A stretch of DNA of 64,000 nt. Origin: Micromonospora kangleipakensis. GTDB lineage: Bacteria > Actinomycetota > Actinomycetes > Mycobacteriales > Micromonosporaceae. The stretch is taken from contig NZ_SHLD01000001.1 of NCBI RefSeq assembly GCF_004217615.1, positions 124,001 through 188,000 of the forward strand. The letters are read 5' to 3'. Below the pieces are notes generated by a model. It ran no database searches. It was not told the origin of the DNA and saw only the letters and a list, made by a program, of their open reading frames with translations. Of this stretch, positions 6,991 through 15,200 are shown piece by piece (the first letter of the stretch is position 1; the number at the start of each line of letters is the position of its first letter). The position numbers were made by a program, and so were the translations under genes.

Positions 6991-7716
6991 ATGGTCGCGA
7001 TGGCCCAATCCGCACCCTCGGCCGAGCGGCTGCGGGCGGTCGACGGATTCCTCGCCGAGGCGTGGGCGGATCTGGCCCGGCACGACGACCGGCTGCGCGC
7101 GCTGGCGGTGGAGGTGCGCTTCGACCGGGGCGTCGCGCACCTGGCCGGCGAGGTCGCCGACCCGGCCGAGCTGCGGCTGGTCCGTGACCTGGTCGGCCGG
7201 CTCGCCGGCGTGCTCGGCGTCTGGTGCAAGGTGAGCATCGGCGGCCGAAACCCGGTGGTGGTGGACCTGGGCTGCGGGGCGACCAAGCAGTGGCCGGGCA
7301 ACCTGGGACTGGACATCTACCCCGCGCCCGGGGTGGACGCGGTGGCCGACCTCTCCGGCTCGCTGCCGCTGGCCGACGACTCGGTGGACGTCTTCTTCGC
7401 GGTGCACATCCTGGAGCACCTGATCGACTTCCTGCCGCTGCTGGACGAGTGCCACCGGACGCTCCGGCCGGGCGGCGTGCTGCACGTGATGAGCCCCTGG
7501 TGGCGGCACGTGAACGCGGTCGCCGACCCGACCCACGTCCGGCTGCTGGACGTGCAGACGTTCAAGGGCATCTGCGGTCAGCGCCCGCCGGGCACGCCCC
7601 GCTGGTACCCGCTGCACTCCGGCTGCGACGGCGCGTCGATCTTCGCCGACCTCACCCCCCTCGGCCCGGACGACCCGGCGCCCGCCCGGACCCACCTGGC
7701 CCGCTTCTTCGACTGA
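6991..7716 (+). CDS. BON-domain / class I SAM-dependent methyltransferase fusion
   Basis: A 241-residue protein. Residues about 35-88 resemble a BON domain (VEVRFDRGVAHLAGEVADPA then ELRLVRDLVGRLAGVLGV), usually a phospholipid- or ligand-binding module of periplasmic proteins. Residues about 90-240 are a Rossmann methyltransferase: motif I VVVDLGCGATKQW, GLDIYP as the acidic loop, SLPLADDSVDVFFAVHILEH as motif II/III, and RTLRPGGVLHVMSP. No signal peptide is present, so it should be cytoplasmic. GGAGGTGG sits just upstream of ATG 6991. The substrate is unknown. The pairing of the two modules is unusual and may give the enzyme a membrane-binding tether. Confidence 0.8.
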   Translation: MVAMAQSAPSAERLRAVDGFLAEAWADLARHDDRLRALAVEVRFDRGVAHLAGEVADPAELRLVRDLVGRLAGVLGVWCKVSIGGRNPVVVDLGCGATKQWPGNLGLDIYPAPGVDAVADLSGSLPLADDSVDVFFAVHILEHLIDFLPLLDECHRTLRPGGVLHVMSPWWRHVNAVADPTHVRLLDVQTFKGICGQRPPGTPRWYPLHSGCDGASIFADLTPLGPDDPAPARTHLARFFD

Positions 7717-7785
7717 CCGGCCCGGCCCACGGGCCCCATCCCGCGGTCCGGCGAAGGCGCGCCGGGCGGGGCGGGCTGCGGGCGG

Positions 7786-8796
7786 TCAGGGGCGGCCGGT
7801 GGTGCTCTCGCGGGTGGCCAGGCGGTGGGGGGCGGTGAGTTCGCGGGGCGGAGCCTCCCGGTCGCCGTCGAGGCGGCCGGCCAGCAGGTCCACCGCGAGC
7901 CGCGCGATGCGTTCCTTGTCGGGGGCGACGGTGGTGAGGGTGGGGATGGAGAACCGGCCGTCCTCGATGTCGTCGAAGCCGGCCACCGCGACGTCCTCGG
8001 GCACCCGCAGCCCCGCCTCGTGCAGGGCGCGCAGGGCGCCGAGGGCGAGGGTGTCGTTGAAACAGAAGACGGCGTCGGGGCGTACGCCGGAGGAGAGCAG
8101 GTCACGCATGGCGGCCGCGCCGTCCGCGCGGTGCCAGGCCGGCGCGGGCGCCACCAGCTTCTCGTCGTACCCGATGCCGGCCTCCTCCAGGGCAGCGGTG
8201 TAGCCGGCCAGGCGGAGCCGGGCGCTGGCGCCCTCCGGGGTCCGCTGCGAGCCGATGGCGGCGATCCGGCGGCGGCCGAGCCCGATCAGGTGGGCGGTGA
8301 TCTCCCGGGCGGCGGCCACGTTGTCGACCACGACGTGGTCGGCCGGGCCGTGGTCGATCCGCTCACCGAGCAGCACCATCGGCATGCCGTCGAGGCCGGT
8401 GAGATCGTCGGCGGTGAGCGCCAGCGGGCTGAAGATCAGGCCGTCGATCATGTGGTCGCCGATCCCGCTGGCGGCCTTGCGTTCCTGCTCCGGGCCGCCG
8501 CCGGTCTGGTCGATCAGCACCGTCCAGCCGTGCGCGGCGGCGGCCGTGACGACGTGCCGGGCCAGCTCGGCGAAGTACGGGATGTCCAGCTCCGGGACGG
8601 CCAGGGCGATCACCCCGGTCCGCCCCTTGCGCAGGTTGCGGGCGGAGAGGTTGGGCCGGTAGTTCAGCTCGGCGATCGCCTCCTCCACCCGGGCCCGGGT
8701 GTCCGGCCGGACGTGCAGGTAGCCGTTGACCACGTTGGAGACGGTCTTCACCGACACGCCGGCCCGCTCGGCGACGTCCTTGAGCCTGTGCCGCAC
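7786..8796 (-). CDS. LacI-family transcriptional regulator
   Basis: A protein of about 336 residues. The N-terminal HTH and hinge are classical: RLKDVAERAGVSVKTVSNVV, then VEEAIAELNYRPNLSARNLR. The rest is a periplasmic-binding-protein-like effector domain ending with DDIEDGRFSIPTLTTVAPDK. GTG 8796 is chosen because GGAGG precedes it and the HTH starts at once; the ATG at 8844 would add an unrelated 16-residue tail. Dyads resembling LacI-family operators lie just upstream (8851-8873), so autoregulation is likely. The glycoside hydrolase-like gene 550 bp away is a plausible second target. The inducer is probably a sugar but is not identifiable. Confidence 0.9.
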   Translation of the reverse strand: MRHRLKDVAERAGVSVKTVSNVVNGYLHVRPDTRARVEEAIAELNYRPNLSARNLRKGRTGVIALAVPELDIPYFAELARHVVTAAAAHGWTVLIDQTGGGPEQERKAASGIGDHMIDGLIFSPLALTADDLTGLDGMPMVLLGERIDHGPADHVVVDNVAAAREITAHLIGLGRRRIAAIGSQRTPEGASARLRLAGYTAALEEAGIGYDEKLVAPAPAWHRADGAAAMRDLLSSGVRPDAVFCFNDTLALGALRALHEAGLRVPEDVAVAGFDDIEDGRFSIPTLTTVAPDKERIARLAVDLLAGRLDGDREAPPRELTAPHRLATRESTTGRP

Positions 8797-8850
8797 TGCC
8801 AATCCTCCGGTGTCGGGACTGCCGGCACTGTACCGCGTCCGCACCCCTTT

Positions 8851-8873
8851 ACAACGTTGCTTACAGCGTTGCA
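8851..8873. promoter_or_regulatory. Tandem LacI-type operator half-palindromes
   Basis: ACAACGTTGC (8851-8860) and ACAGCGTTGC (8864-8873) are repeated with a 13-bp period, about one helical turn plus a few bases. CAACGTTG is a perfect palindrome of the kind bound by LacI-family proteins. The sites are 55-77 bp upstream of the lacI start and overlap the last codons of the permease remnant. Confidence 0.55.
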
Positions 8874-9110
8874 GAAACCTGTGGTTCGGCGTGATCGGGG
8901 GCAGCCTCGCGGCGGGCCAGGCGGTTGCGGCGGTACCCGTAGCCGAAGTAGGTGAGGCCGCCGAGCAGCATCCAGGCCAGGAACCGGAGCCAGGTCTCCA
9001 CCGACAGGTTGAGCATCAGGTAGAGGCAGGCCAGCGCGGAGACGATCGGCAGCACCGGGGAGAACGGCACCTTGAACGGCCGGTCCAGGTCGGGGCGCAG
9101 GTCGACGGCG
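8861..9110 (-). pseudogene. C-terminal remnant of an APC-family amino-acid permease
   Basis: The last 80 or so residues of this frame match the end of APC-superfamily permeases: DLRPDLDRPFKVPFSPVLPI, the hydrophobic SALACLYLMLNLSVETWLRF, LAWMLLGGLTYFGYGYRRN, and a stop at 8861-8863. Everything before the penultimate membrane segment is missing; upstream of about 9110 the frame has no membrane-protein character and soon becomes the promoter region of the hydrolase-like gene. The full protein would be about 480 residues. This is a deletion remnant whose 3' end now carries the LacI-type operators. Confidence 0.7.
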
Positions 9111-9231
9111 CCGAGCCGGCGGCGCCTGTCGGAAACGTCACGAACCGCCGTGTGCGGTGGGTCACCTCGGACGTTCGGTCCGACCTGGGAGATCGATCGG
9201 GCCGGAGGTCTTGCGCCGCTCTGGGAATAGT

Positions 9232-9241
9232 GAAAGTTTTC
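9232..9241. promoter_or_regulatory. GAAA-GT-TTTC inverted repeat
   Basis: A short inverted repeat (GAAAGTTTTC) lies 100 bp before the start of the hydrolase-like gene, in a locally AT-rich patch that also contains AATAGT. GAAA/TTTC dyads are common operators for actinobacterial glycoside-hydrolase regulators, so this could be a regulator site or part of the promoter. Evidence is limited to symmetry and position. Confidence 0.3.
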
Positions 9242-9340
9242 TACCAGCGACAGATGTTCTGCGGCGAATCTTGCCGGATGTGCCCGGCGTCCGTCGCCGA
9301 CCGACACCTGCCCGGGAGCCCAACGAAGGGATCGCACCAC

Positions 9341-11011
9341 ATGAAGGCAACTCGGCTCGGAGCCGCCGGGCTGGCCGTGGCGCTGCTCGGCGCGCTCGTC
9401 GCCGGCACCCCCGCGAGCGCGGCGGAGAGCGACACGACCACCGCCCCCACCGCCCCCACCTCCACCACCTGCGCCAGCGACCCGGCCACCCCGAAGCGTC
9501 AGTTCCGCGCGATGTGGATCTCGTCCGTGGTGAACATCGACTGGCCCACCAAGGCGTCGCAGACCGCGCCGGACCGGATCGCCGCCCAGCAGGCGGAGTA
9601 CCTGGGCTGGCTCGACCTGGCCCAGAAGCTGCACCACAACGCCGTCGTGGTCCAGGTCCGCCCGACCGCCGACGCGTTCTGGCCCTCGGCGTACGAGCCG
9701 TGGTCGGAGTTCCTGACCGGGGTGCGCGGCCAGGACCCGGGCTGGGACCCGCTGGCCTTCCTGGTGGCGGAGTCGCACAAGCGGAACCTGGAGTTCCACG
9801 CCTGGTTCAACCCGTACCGCGTCTCGATGCCCGCCCCCGCCGGGGCCGGCGCGGACCTCGCGAAGCTCGCGCCGAACCACCCGGCCCGGCAGCACCCGGA
9901 CTGGGTCTTCGCCTACCCGCCGGCCGGGGTCGCCGGCAGCCGGCTCTACTACAACCCCGGCATCCCCGAGGTCCGCGAGTTCGTCCAGACCGCGATGATG
10001 GACGCGGTCAGCCGGTACGACATCGATGGCGTGCACTTCGACGACTACTTCTACCCGTACCCGAGCGGCACGTACCAGGTGCCGGACGACGCCACCTTCG
10101 CGGCCTACAACCGGGGCTTCACCGACAAGGCCGACTGGCGGCGGGACAACATCAACCTGCTCATCCAGGAGATGAGCGGTCGGATCAAGGCGGCCAAGCC
10201 GTGGGTGAAGTTCGGGGTCAGCCCGTTCGGCATCTGGCGCAACAAGTCGGCCGACCCGGCCGGCTCGGACACCACCGGCTCGCAGTCGTACGACATCATC
10301 TCCGCCGACACCCGCAAGTGGGTCAAGCAGGAGTGGATCGACTACGTGGTGCCGCAGCTCTACTGGTACATCGGCCAGTACCCGGCCGCCGACTACGCCC
10401 GGCTGGTGCCCTGGTGGGCGGAGACCGTGCACGGCACCCGGGTGCAGCTCTACATCGGCCAGGCCGACTACAAGAGCGGTGAACCGGCGTACGGGCCGTA
10501 CTGGCAGAACCCGCGGGAGCTGTCGAACCACCTCACGCTCAACCGGTCGTACCCGGAGGTGCTCGGCAACGTGCACTTCTCCGCGGTGCAGGTGAGGGCG
10601 AACCGCCTCGGGGCGACCGACATCTACGCCGCCGAGCACTACTCCCGCCCCGCGCTGGTGCCGGCCATGGCGCAGCTGCCGTCGCAGCCGCTGCTCGCCC
10701 CGGTGGTGACCGGCGCCGAGCGGCAGGCCGACGGGGTCCGGCTGACCTGGCGGCAGCCGGCGGACGGCGAGGGCCCGTTCGGCACCGCCACCTCGTACGC
10801 GGTCTACCGGTTCGACGGGACCGGCATCGCTGACCGCTGCGACTTCGCCGACGCGTCGCACCTGGTCGCCACCGTGCGGGGCGACGCGGGCGACGTGCAG
10901 TCCTGGGTGGACAGGACCGCCGAGGCCGGCCAGCACTACACGTACCACGTGACCGCGCTGGACCGGGTCTGGAACGAGGGGCCGGCCAGCCCGCCGCGCT
11001 TCGTGCACTGA
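9341..11011 (+). CDS. Secreted family 10-like glycoside hydrolase (GHL10/DUF187)
   Basis: A 556-residue protein with a typical signal peptide (MKATRLGAAGLAVALLGALV then AGTPASAAES), so it is exported. The catalytic TIM-barrel region has RAMWISSVVNIDWP, LHHNAVVVQVRPTADAFWPS, LEFHAWFNPYRVS, YDIDGVHFDDYFYPYP and WIDYVVPQLYWYIG, all hallmarks of the GHL10/YngK group of putative glycosidases; the paired Asp in HFDDYF is a candidate active-site element. The last 110 residues resemble a fibronectin type III-like module (APVVTGAERQADGVRLTWRQ). ATG 9341 is preceded by AAGGGA. A LacI regulator lies upstream on the other strand. Substrate unknown, possibly a cell-wall or extracellular polysaccharide. 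Confidence 0.8.
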   Translation: MKATRLGAAGLAVALLGALVAGTPASAAESDTTTAPTAPTSTTCASDPATPKRQFRAMWISSVVNIDWPTKASQTAPDRIAAQQAEYLGWLDLAQKLHHNAVVVQVRPTADAFWPSAYEPWSEFLTGVRGQDPGWDPLAFLVAESHKRNLEFHAWFNPYRVSMPAPAGAGADLAKLAPNHPARQHPDWVFAYPPAGVAGSRLYYNPGIPEVREFVQTAMMDAVSRYDIDGVHFDDYFYPYPSGTYQVPDDATFAAYNRGFTDKADWRRDNINLLIQEMSGRIKAAKPWVKFGVSPFGIWRNKSADPAGSDTTGSQSYDIISADTRKWVKQEWIDYVVPQLYWYIGQYPAADYARLVPWWAETVHGTRVQLYIGQADYKSGEPAYGPYWQNPRELSNHLTLNRSYPEVLGNVHFSAVQVRANRLGATDIYAAEHYSRPALVPAMAQLPSQPLLAPVVTGAERQADGVRLTWRQPADGEGPFGTATSYAVYRFDGTGIADRCDFADASHLVATVRGDAGDVQSWVDRTAEAGQHYTYHVTALDRVWNEGPASPPRFVH

Positions 11012-11045
11012 CGACCCGCGGCGGCCGGCCGGCCGCCGTCGGACC

Positions 11046-11082
11046 GGGACGCCCGGGGCTCGCGACGAGCCCCGGGCGTCCC
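11046..11082 (+). terminator. Strong hairpin after the GHL10 gene
   Basis: GGGACGCCCGGGGCTC and GAGCCCCGGGCGTCCC pair perfectly over 16 bp around a 5-nt loop (GCGAC), 34 bp after the stop codon. There is no U tract, as is usual in high-GC actinobacteria. Confidence 0.75.
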
Positions 11083-11207
11083 GCCGTTCACCCCGTGACC
11101 GGCCTGCGGAGCCGCACTCACCGTGAGACGGAGCGGGACGTGGCATTGGTCTGTTTCGGCGCATGTCATCAACAGTTCGCGCGGAACATCGCTCGACGTT
11201 CCTCTAT

Positions 11208-11226
11208 TGATCGACACTGATCGACA
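11208..11226 (+). repeat. Direct repeat TGATCGACA with 10-bp period
   Basis: TGATCGACA occurs at 11208-11216 and 11218-11226, exactly one helical turn apart, 51 bp before the phospholipase start codon. Spaced direct repeats at this position are compatible with an activator or repressor site, but no regulator can be named. Confidence 0.4.
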
Positions 11227-11276
11227 TCCGGTGACCCGCCGGTAACCGCCGTACCGCACACCCCGCGGAGGTAACC

Positions 11277-11819
11277 GTGTCCAGACGCCTCGCCACCCTC
11301 CTCATCTCCGGCACGCTCGCGCTGCTCACCGCGCTGGGCGTGGCCTCCCCCGCATCCGCCGCGGTGAGCACCGAGCAGAAGCTCGCGGTGCTCTCCAGTT
11401 GGACCCAGACCAGCGCCACCAGCTACAACGCCTGGAACGCCGGCCGACTGAACAAGGCCGCCTGGTCGGAGTACGCCTTCGACTGGTCGACCGACTACTG
11501 CTCCTCCAGCCCGGACAACCCGCTCGGCTTCAACTTCAGCCTCTCCTGCTACCGGCACGACTTCGGTTACCGCAACTACAAGGCGATGGGCCAGTTCTCC
11601 GCCAACAAGTCCCGTCTGGACAGCGCCTTCTACGCCGACCTGAAGCGGGTCTGCGCTACGTACAACATCGTCGTCCGGCCGGCCTGCTACAGCCTGGCCT
11701 GGACCTACTACGAGGCGGTCAGCGTCTTCGGCTCCGTCGCCGCCGTCCAGCAGTCCGACATCGACCGCGCCGCCCGGATGAAGGCCGACGCCGAACGCCG
11801 CGCCGCCGCCCGCTCCTGA
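11277..11819 (+). CDS. Secreted prokaryotic phospholipase A2
   Basis: A 180-residue protein with a signal peptide (LATLLISGTLALLTALGVAS then PASAAVS). The mature part matches the Streptomyces violaceoruber-type PLA2 family: FDWSTDYCSSSPDNPLGF (calcium loop region), the catalytic helix SCYRHDFGYRNY with the His-Asp pair, and a later cysteine pair in KRVCATYNI and RPACYS for disulfides. It should hydrolyse the sn-2 ester of extracellular phospholipids in a calcium-dependent manner. GTG 11277 follows GCGGAGG. The C-terminal 40 residues extend beyond the usual domain and are charged. It stands as a single gene between two strong terminators. Confidence 0.9.
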   Translation: MSRRLATLLISGTLALLTALGVASPASAAVSTEQKLAVLSSWTQTSATSYNAWNAGRLNKAAWSEYAFDWSTDYCSSSPDNPLGFNFSLSCYRHDFGYRNYKAMGQFSANKSRLDSAFYADLKRVCATYNIVVRPACYSLAWTYYEAVSVFGSVAAVQQSDIDRAARMKADAERRAAARS

Positions 11820-11833
11820 TCCCGACCGCTCGT

Positions 11834-11889
11834 TGATCAAGAGGTTTGCGTCGGGATCCAGCCGGTCCTGGACGCAAACCTCTTGGTCA
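11834..11889. terminator. Bidirectional terminator between convergent genes
   Basis: TGATCAAGAGGTTTGCGTC (11834-11852) and GACGCAAACCTCTTGGTCA (11871-11889) form a 19-bp stem with one mismatch around an 18-nt loop. It lies 15 bp after the phospholipase stop and 35 bp after the stop of the convergent cyclase/ATPase gene, so it can serve both. Confidence 0.8.
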
Positions 11890-11923
11890 CGCGCTGGCGC
11901 GCGGGAGGGCCGGGAGGGGTCGG

Positions 11924-14764
11924 TCAGGCGGGGTGGGGCCGGGAGGCGGGGTGGGGATCGGGGGCCTGGTCGGGCCGGCGGGGAGCCGGGGCGCCGGTCG
12001 CGCCGAACCGGAGCGAGTCCACCCCCAGGTCGGGGTGCTCCACGCCGAGCGCCAGCGCCGCCGCCTCCTCCAGGGCCAGCTCGCCGCCCTCGCCGTACGC
12101 GGCGTCGAAGGTCCCGTCGCCCAGCACCCGGCGCAGCTGCGCCTGCTGGTCCAGCCAGTACGGGCCGTAGATCCCCGGGGTGGCCCGCAGGTCCGCCCGG
12201 GTCGCCTGCGCCGCCCCGAAGAGCCGGGCCGCGGTCACCGGGTCGCCGCCCAGCGCGCAGCGCACCGCGATCGCGTTCACCGTGTCGCAGGCCCGGCCCA
12301 GGTAGCCGTGGCTCATCCGGGAGCGGAGCGCCACCAGCAGGTGTTCGTGCGCCGCGACCAGATCCCCCCGGGCCAGCGCCACCATGCCGAGCAGCATGTC
12401 CACCGACCTGCGGCCCCGCTCGGCCGGGCGGGCCGCCTCCACCGGGCGGGCCGCGCCGAGCAGCTCGGCCGCCTCCTCCAGCGCGCCCCGCCGCCAGAGC
12501 AGCTCGGCGAGGTTGTAGATGGCGAACAGCGCGTCGGAGACCACGTCCTGCTCGTGCGCCCACTCGATCACCTCGCGGCAGACCCGCTCGGCCTCCGCGA
12601 ACTGTCCCATGTCGACCAGCGGCGCGGCCCGGTCGGCGAGGACCCGGGCGAGCAGGCCGAGGTCGCCCGCCTGCCGGGCGGCGGCCTCCGCCCGCTGCGA
12701 GTAGCGCAGCTCCTCGGCGAACTCACCGTCCGCGCCGGCGTGCAGCGAGTGCAGGTGGTACGCCGCCGCCAGCTCCGCCTCCGGGATCACCTCTCCGGTC
12801 TCGGCGATCCGGCCGTAGAGCCGGAACAGCCAGAGCCGCCCCTCCCGGGCCAGCCCCCGCTCCCGCCACCACTGGTCCAGCCCGCCGGCCAGCCACAATC
12901 CCGAACGGGCGCTGCCACCGGTGGCGCTCCAGCGCAGCGCGGCCCGCAGCTCCCCGGCGAGCGGGTCCAGCGCGTAGAGGGAGAGGGTGACCGGCCGCCC
13001 GTCCGGCCCGAGGTGCGCCCGCTCCAACGCGTGCCGCGACCAGGCGACGTGCCGGTCCCGGGCGGTCTGCTCCTCACCCGCCTCGGCCAGCCGCCGCGCC
13101 GCGTACGCCCGGATCGGGTCGAGCATCCGGTAGGTGCTGCCGGAGGCGTGCGGCTCGGCCAGCACCATCGACTTGTCCACCAGCACGGAGAGCGGGTCGA
13201 GCGGGTCGGCGTCGAGCAGCCACTGGACCGTCGGCAGGTCCACCGGGCCGGCGAAGACCGCCAGCCAGCGCAGCAGCCGGGCCGACCGCGCCCCGAGCGT
13301 CCGGTACGACCAGGTGACCGTCGCCTGCATGGTCAGGTGCCGCTCGCTGGCCGACCGCTGCACGGCCCGGCTCGCCGGGGTGGGCGGGCTGGCCCCGGCC
13401 GCGGCGGCCACCAGGTCCACGGTGTCCTGCTGGTTGCCGGACCAGCCCGCCTCGGCCGGGGGCGGCTCGGGCTCCTCCCGGCCGGCGTCCAGGGTGCCCA
13501 GCATGTCGTCGAGGCGTTCCGCGAGCTGACCGACCGAGAGCACCCGCAGTCGCGCGGCGGCCAGCTCGATGGCGAGCGGCAGCCCGTCCAGCCGCCGCAC
13601 CACCCGGCGCAGGTCGGCCTGCTCGGCCGCGTCCGGCGGCCGGCCGCCCCGGGCCGCCGCCGTCCGGTCCAGCAGCAACGCCACCGCGTCGCTCTCCGCG
13701 CCGTCCGGCCGCGGGTCCACCGAGAGCGGTGGGATCCGCCAGACCACCTCACCCGGCAGGCCGAACGACTCCCGGCTGGTGGCGAGCACCCGGACACCCC
13801 GCCCGCCGGCCAGCAGCCGGGAGATCACCTCGGCCGAGGCCGCCGGCTGGGCGTCGCAGGTGTCCAGCACGACCAGCATCCGGCGGGCCGCCGCGTACTC
13901 GACCAGGGTGTCCACCATCGGACGGCCCGGCTCCGGGCGGAGCCCGAGCACGGCGGCGATCTCGAACGCGACCAGCCCCGGATCGGTCACCGCGGCGACG
14001 TCGACGAACCAGACCCCGTCCGGATAGGACTCGACGACCCCGCAGGCCAGCTCCACCGCCAGCCGCGTCTTGCCGGCGCCGCCCGCGCCGAGCACGGTCA
14101 CCAGCCGGTACGTCTCGACCAGCCCGCTCAGCTCGGCCCGTTCCAGCTCCCGGCCGACGAACGAGGTGATCTGGGTCGGCAGGTTGTGCGCCACCGCGTC
14201 GGCGGTGCGCGGTCGCGGGAACCGCCGCTCCAGCCCCGGCGCGACCAGCTGGAACAGCCGCTCCCGGTCGTCGAAGCCGCGCAGCCGGTGCAGCCCGAGG
14301 TCCAGCAGGGACGCCCCGGCCGGCAGCGGGTCGGCGCGCCGGGCGGTCGCCGCCGAGCAGAGCACCTGCCCGCCGTGCGCGGCGCCCGCCACCCGGGCGG
14401 CCCGGTGCACCTCGGGGCTGGCGTACTCACCGTCCCGGGGCTCGGCGTAGCCGGTGTGCAGGCCCATCCGGACCCGGGGCGTGGCCTCCGGGGTCGGCCA
14501 GTCGTGGCTGGCCAACGCCCGCTGGGCGGTCAGGCAGGCGGTGAGCGCGGCGGCCGCGTCCGCGAAGGCGAGGAAGAACGAGTCACCCTCGGTCAGCAGC
14601 TCCGCCCCGTCGGTGCCGGCCAGCGTGTGGCGCAGCAGCCGACGGTGTTCCCGCAGCACCGGGCGGTAGCCCGGACCGAGCAGCTGGGCCAGTCGGGTCG
14701 AGCCCTCGATGTCGGTGAACACGAAGGTCACCCATCCGCTCGGGAGGTGGATCCGTGGCGACAT
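11924..14764 (-). CDS. Cyclase-like / STAND ATPase / TPR signalling protein
   Basis: A 946-residue cytoplasmic regulator. Residues 5-175 form a class III nucleotidyl cyclase fold: FVFTDIEGSTRLAQLL with the first metal Asp and LLTEGDSFFLAFADA with the second. The conserved VNxAAR transition-state motif reads VHRAAR, replacing Asn with His, so activity is doubtful or atypical. Then comes a STAND/NB-ARC ATPase with P-loop LGAGGAGKTRLAVEL and Walker B MLVVLDTCDAQ. The C-terminal half is helical TPR-like sequence. Mycobacterial Rv0386/Rv1358-type proteins share this order but end in a LuxR HTH, which is absent here. ATG 14764 follows GGAGG; the ATG at 14797 is rejected. Signal and output are unknown. 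Confidence 0.8.
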   Translation of the reverse strand: MSPRIHLPSGWVTFVFTDIEGSTRLAQLLGPGYRPVLREHRRLLRHTLAGTDGAELLTEGDSFFLAFADAAAALTACLTAQRALASHDWPTPEATPRVRMGLHTGYAEPRDGEYASPEVHRAARVAGAAHGGQVLCSAATARRADPLPAGASLLDLGLHRLRGFDDRERLFQLVAPGLERRFPRPRTADAVAHNLPTQITSFVGRELERAELSGLVETYRLVTVLGAGGAGKTRLAVELACGVVESYPDGVWFVDVAAVTDPGLVAFEIAAVLGLRPEPGRPMVDTLVEYAAARRMLVVLDTCDAQPAASAEVISRLLAGGRGVRVLATSRESFGLPGEVVWRIPPLSVDPRPDGAESDAVALLLDRTAAARGGRPPDAAEQADLRRVVRRLDGLPLAIELAAARLRVLSVGQLAERLDDMLGTLDAGREEPEPPPAEAGWSGNQQDTVDLVAAAAGASPPTPASRAVQRSASERHLTMQATVTWSYRTLGARSARLLRWLAVFAGPVDLPTVQWLLDADPLDPLSVLVDKSMVLAEPHASGSTYRMLDPIRAYAARRLAEAGEEQTARDRHVAWSRHALERAHLGPDGRPVTLSLYALDPLAGELRAALRWSATGGSARSGLWLAGGLDQWWRERGLAREGRLWLFRLYGRIAETGEVIPEAELAAAYHLHSLHAGADGEFAEELRYSQRAEAAARQAGDLGLLARVLADRAAPLVDMGQFAEAERVCREVIEWAHEQDVVSDALFAIYNLAELLWRRGALEEAAELLGAARPVEAARPAERGRRSVDMLLGMVALARGDLVAAHEHLLVALRSRMSHGYLGRACDTVNAIAVRCALGGDPVTAARLFGAAQATRADLRATPGIYGPYWLDQQAQLRRVLGDGTFDAAYGEGGELALEEAAALALGVEHPDLGVDSLRFGATGAPAPRRPDQAPDPHPASRPHPA

Positions 14765-14922
14765 GCGTGGAACCTCCGCCCCTGACGTCGGCTTCATGCT
14801 GCCCTATGGTCACGCCGTCACGCATCGTGAGAACGGTTGGGCACATTCCGACCCAAGGTGCCACCGGATCTCGTCACCGGCAAGGTACCGGGTCGGCCGC
14901 CGGGCCGAGGCCCGGTCCGACG

Positions 14923-15144
14923 TCAGCAGCCGCAGCCACCGCCGCAGCAGCCACCGCCGGAAGGGGCGGACGCCCCACCGACCGGGCCGGCGCCACCCCG
15001 ACCGGTGACCGCGACGGTGGACAGCAGCCGCACCGTTTCGGGGTGCCCCTGCGGGCAGGACGCGGGCTGGCCGGCCTCGGCCATCGGCCGGTTGACCTCG
15101 AAGGTGTCACCGCAGGCGCGGCAGCGGAACTCGTACCGGGGCAT
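14923..15144 (-). CDS. FmdB-family zinc-ribbon protein
   Basis: A 73-residue protein beginning MPRYEFRCRACGDTFEV, followed by PASCPQGHPE; the CxxC pair and the later CPxGH supply four zinc ligands, matching the FmdB/CxxC_CxxC_SSSS regulatory zinc-ribbon family. The tail is glycine- and cysteine-rich (ending GGGCCGGGCGC), common in actinobacterial members and possibly a second metal site. TACCCT lies 6 nt before ATG 15144, so the transcript is probably leaderless. It is divergent from the lytic transglycosylase gene. Function is poorly known; it may be regulatory or a metal-dependent assembly factor. Confidence 0.85.
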   Translation of the reverse strand: MPRYEFRCRACGDTFEVNRPMAEAGQPASCPQGHPETVRLLSTVAVTGRGGAGPVGGASAPSGGGCCGGGCGC

Positions 15145-15200
15145 GCCACCAGGGTACGACCGGGCCTGACGCCCGGGCGGACATGGGTGATACTCGACGG

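Noticed and set aside
7717..7785. Terminator between the methyltransferase and lacI genes
   Set aside because: GGCCC/GGGCC can pair but the loop would be only 2 nt; no convincing hairpin was found although one is expected between convergent genes.
11846..14785. 979-residue plus-strand frame
   Set aside because: Antisense to the cyclase/STAND gene, whose motifs are unambiguous; Arg/Pro/Gly-rich with no recognised fold.
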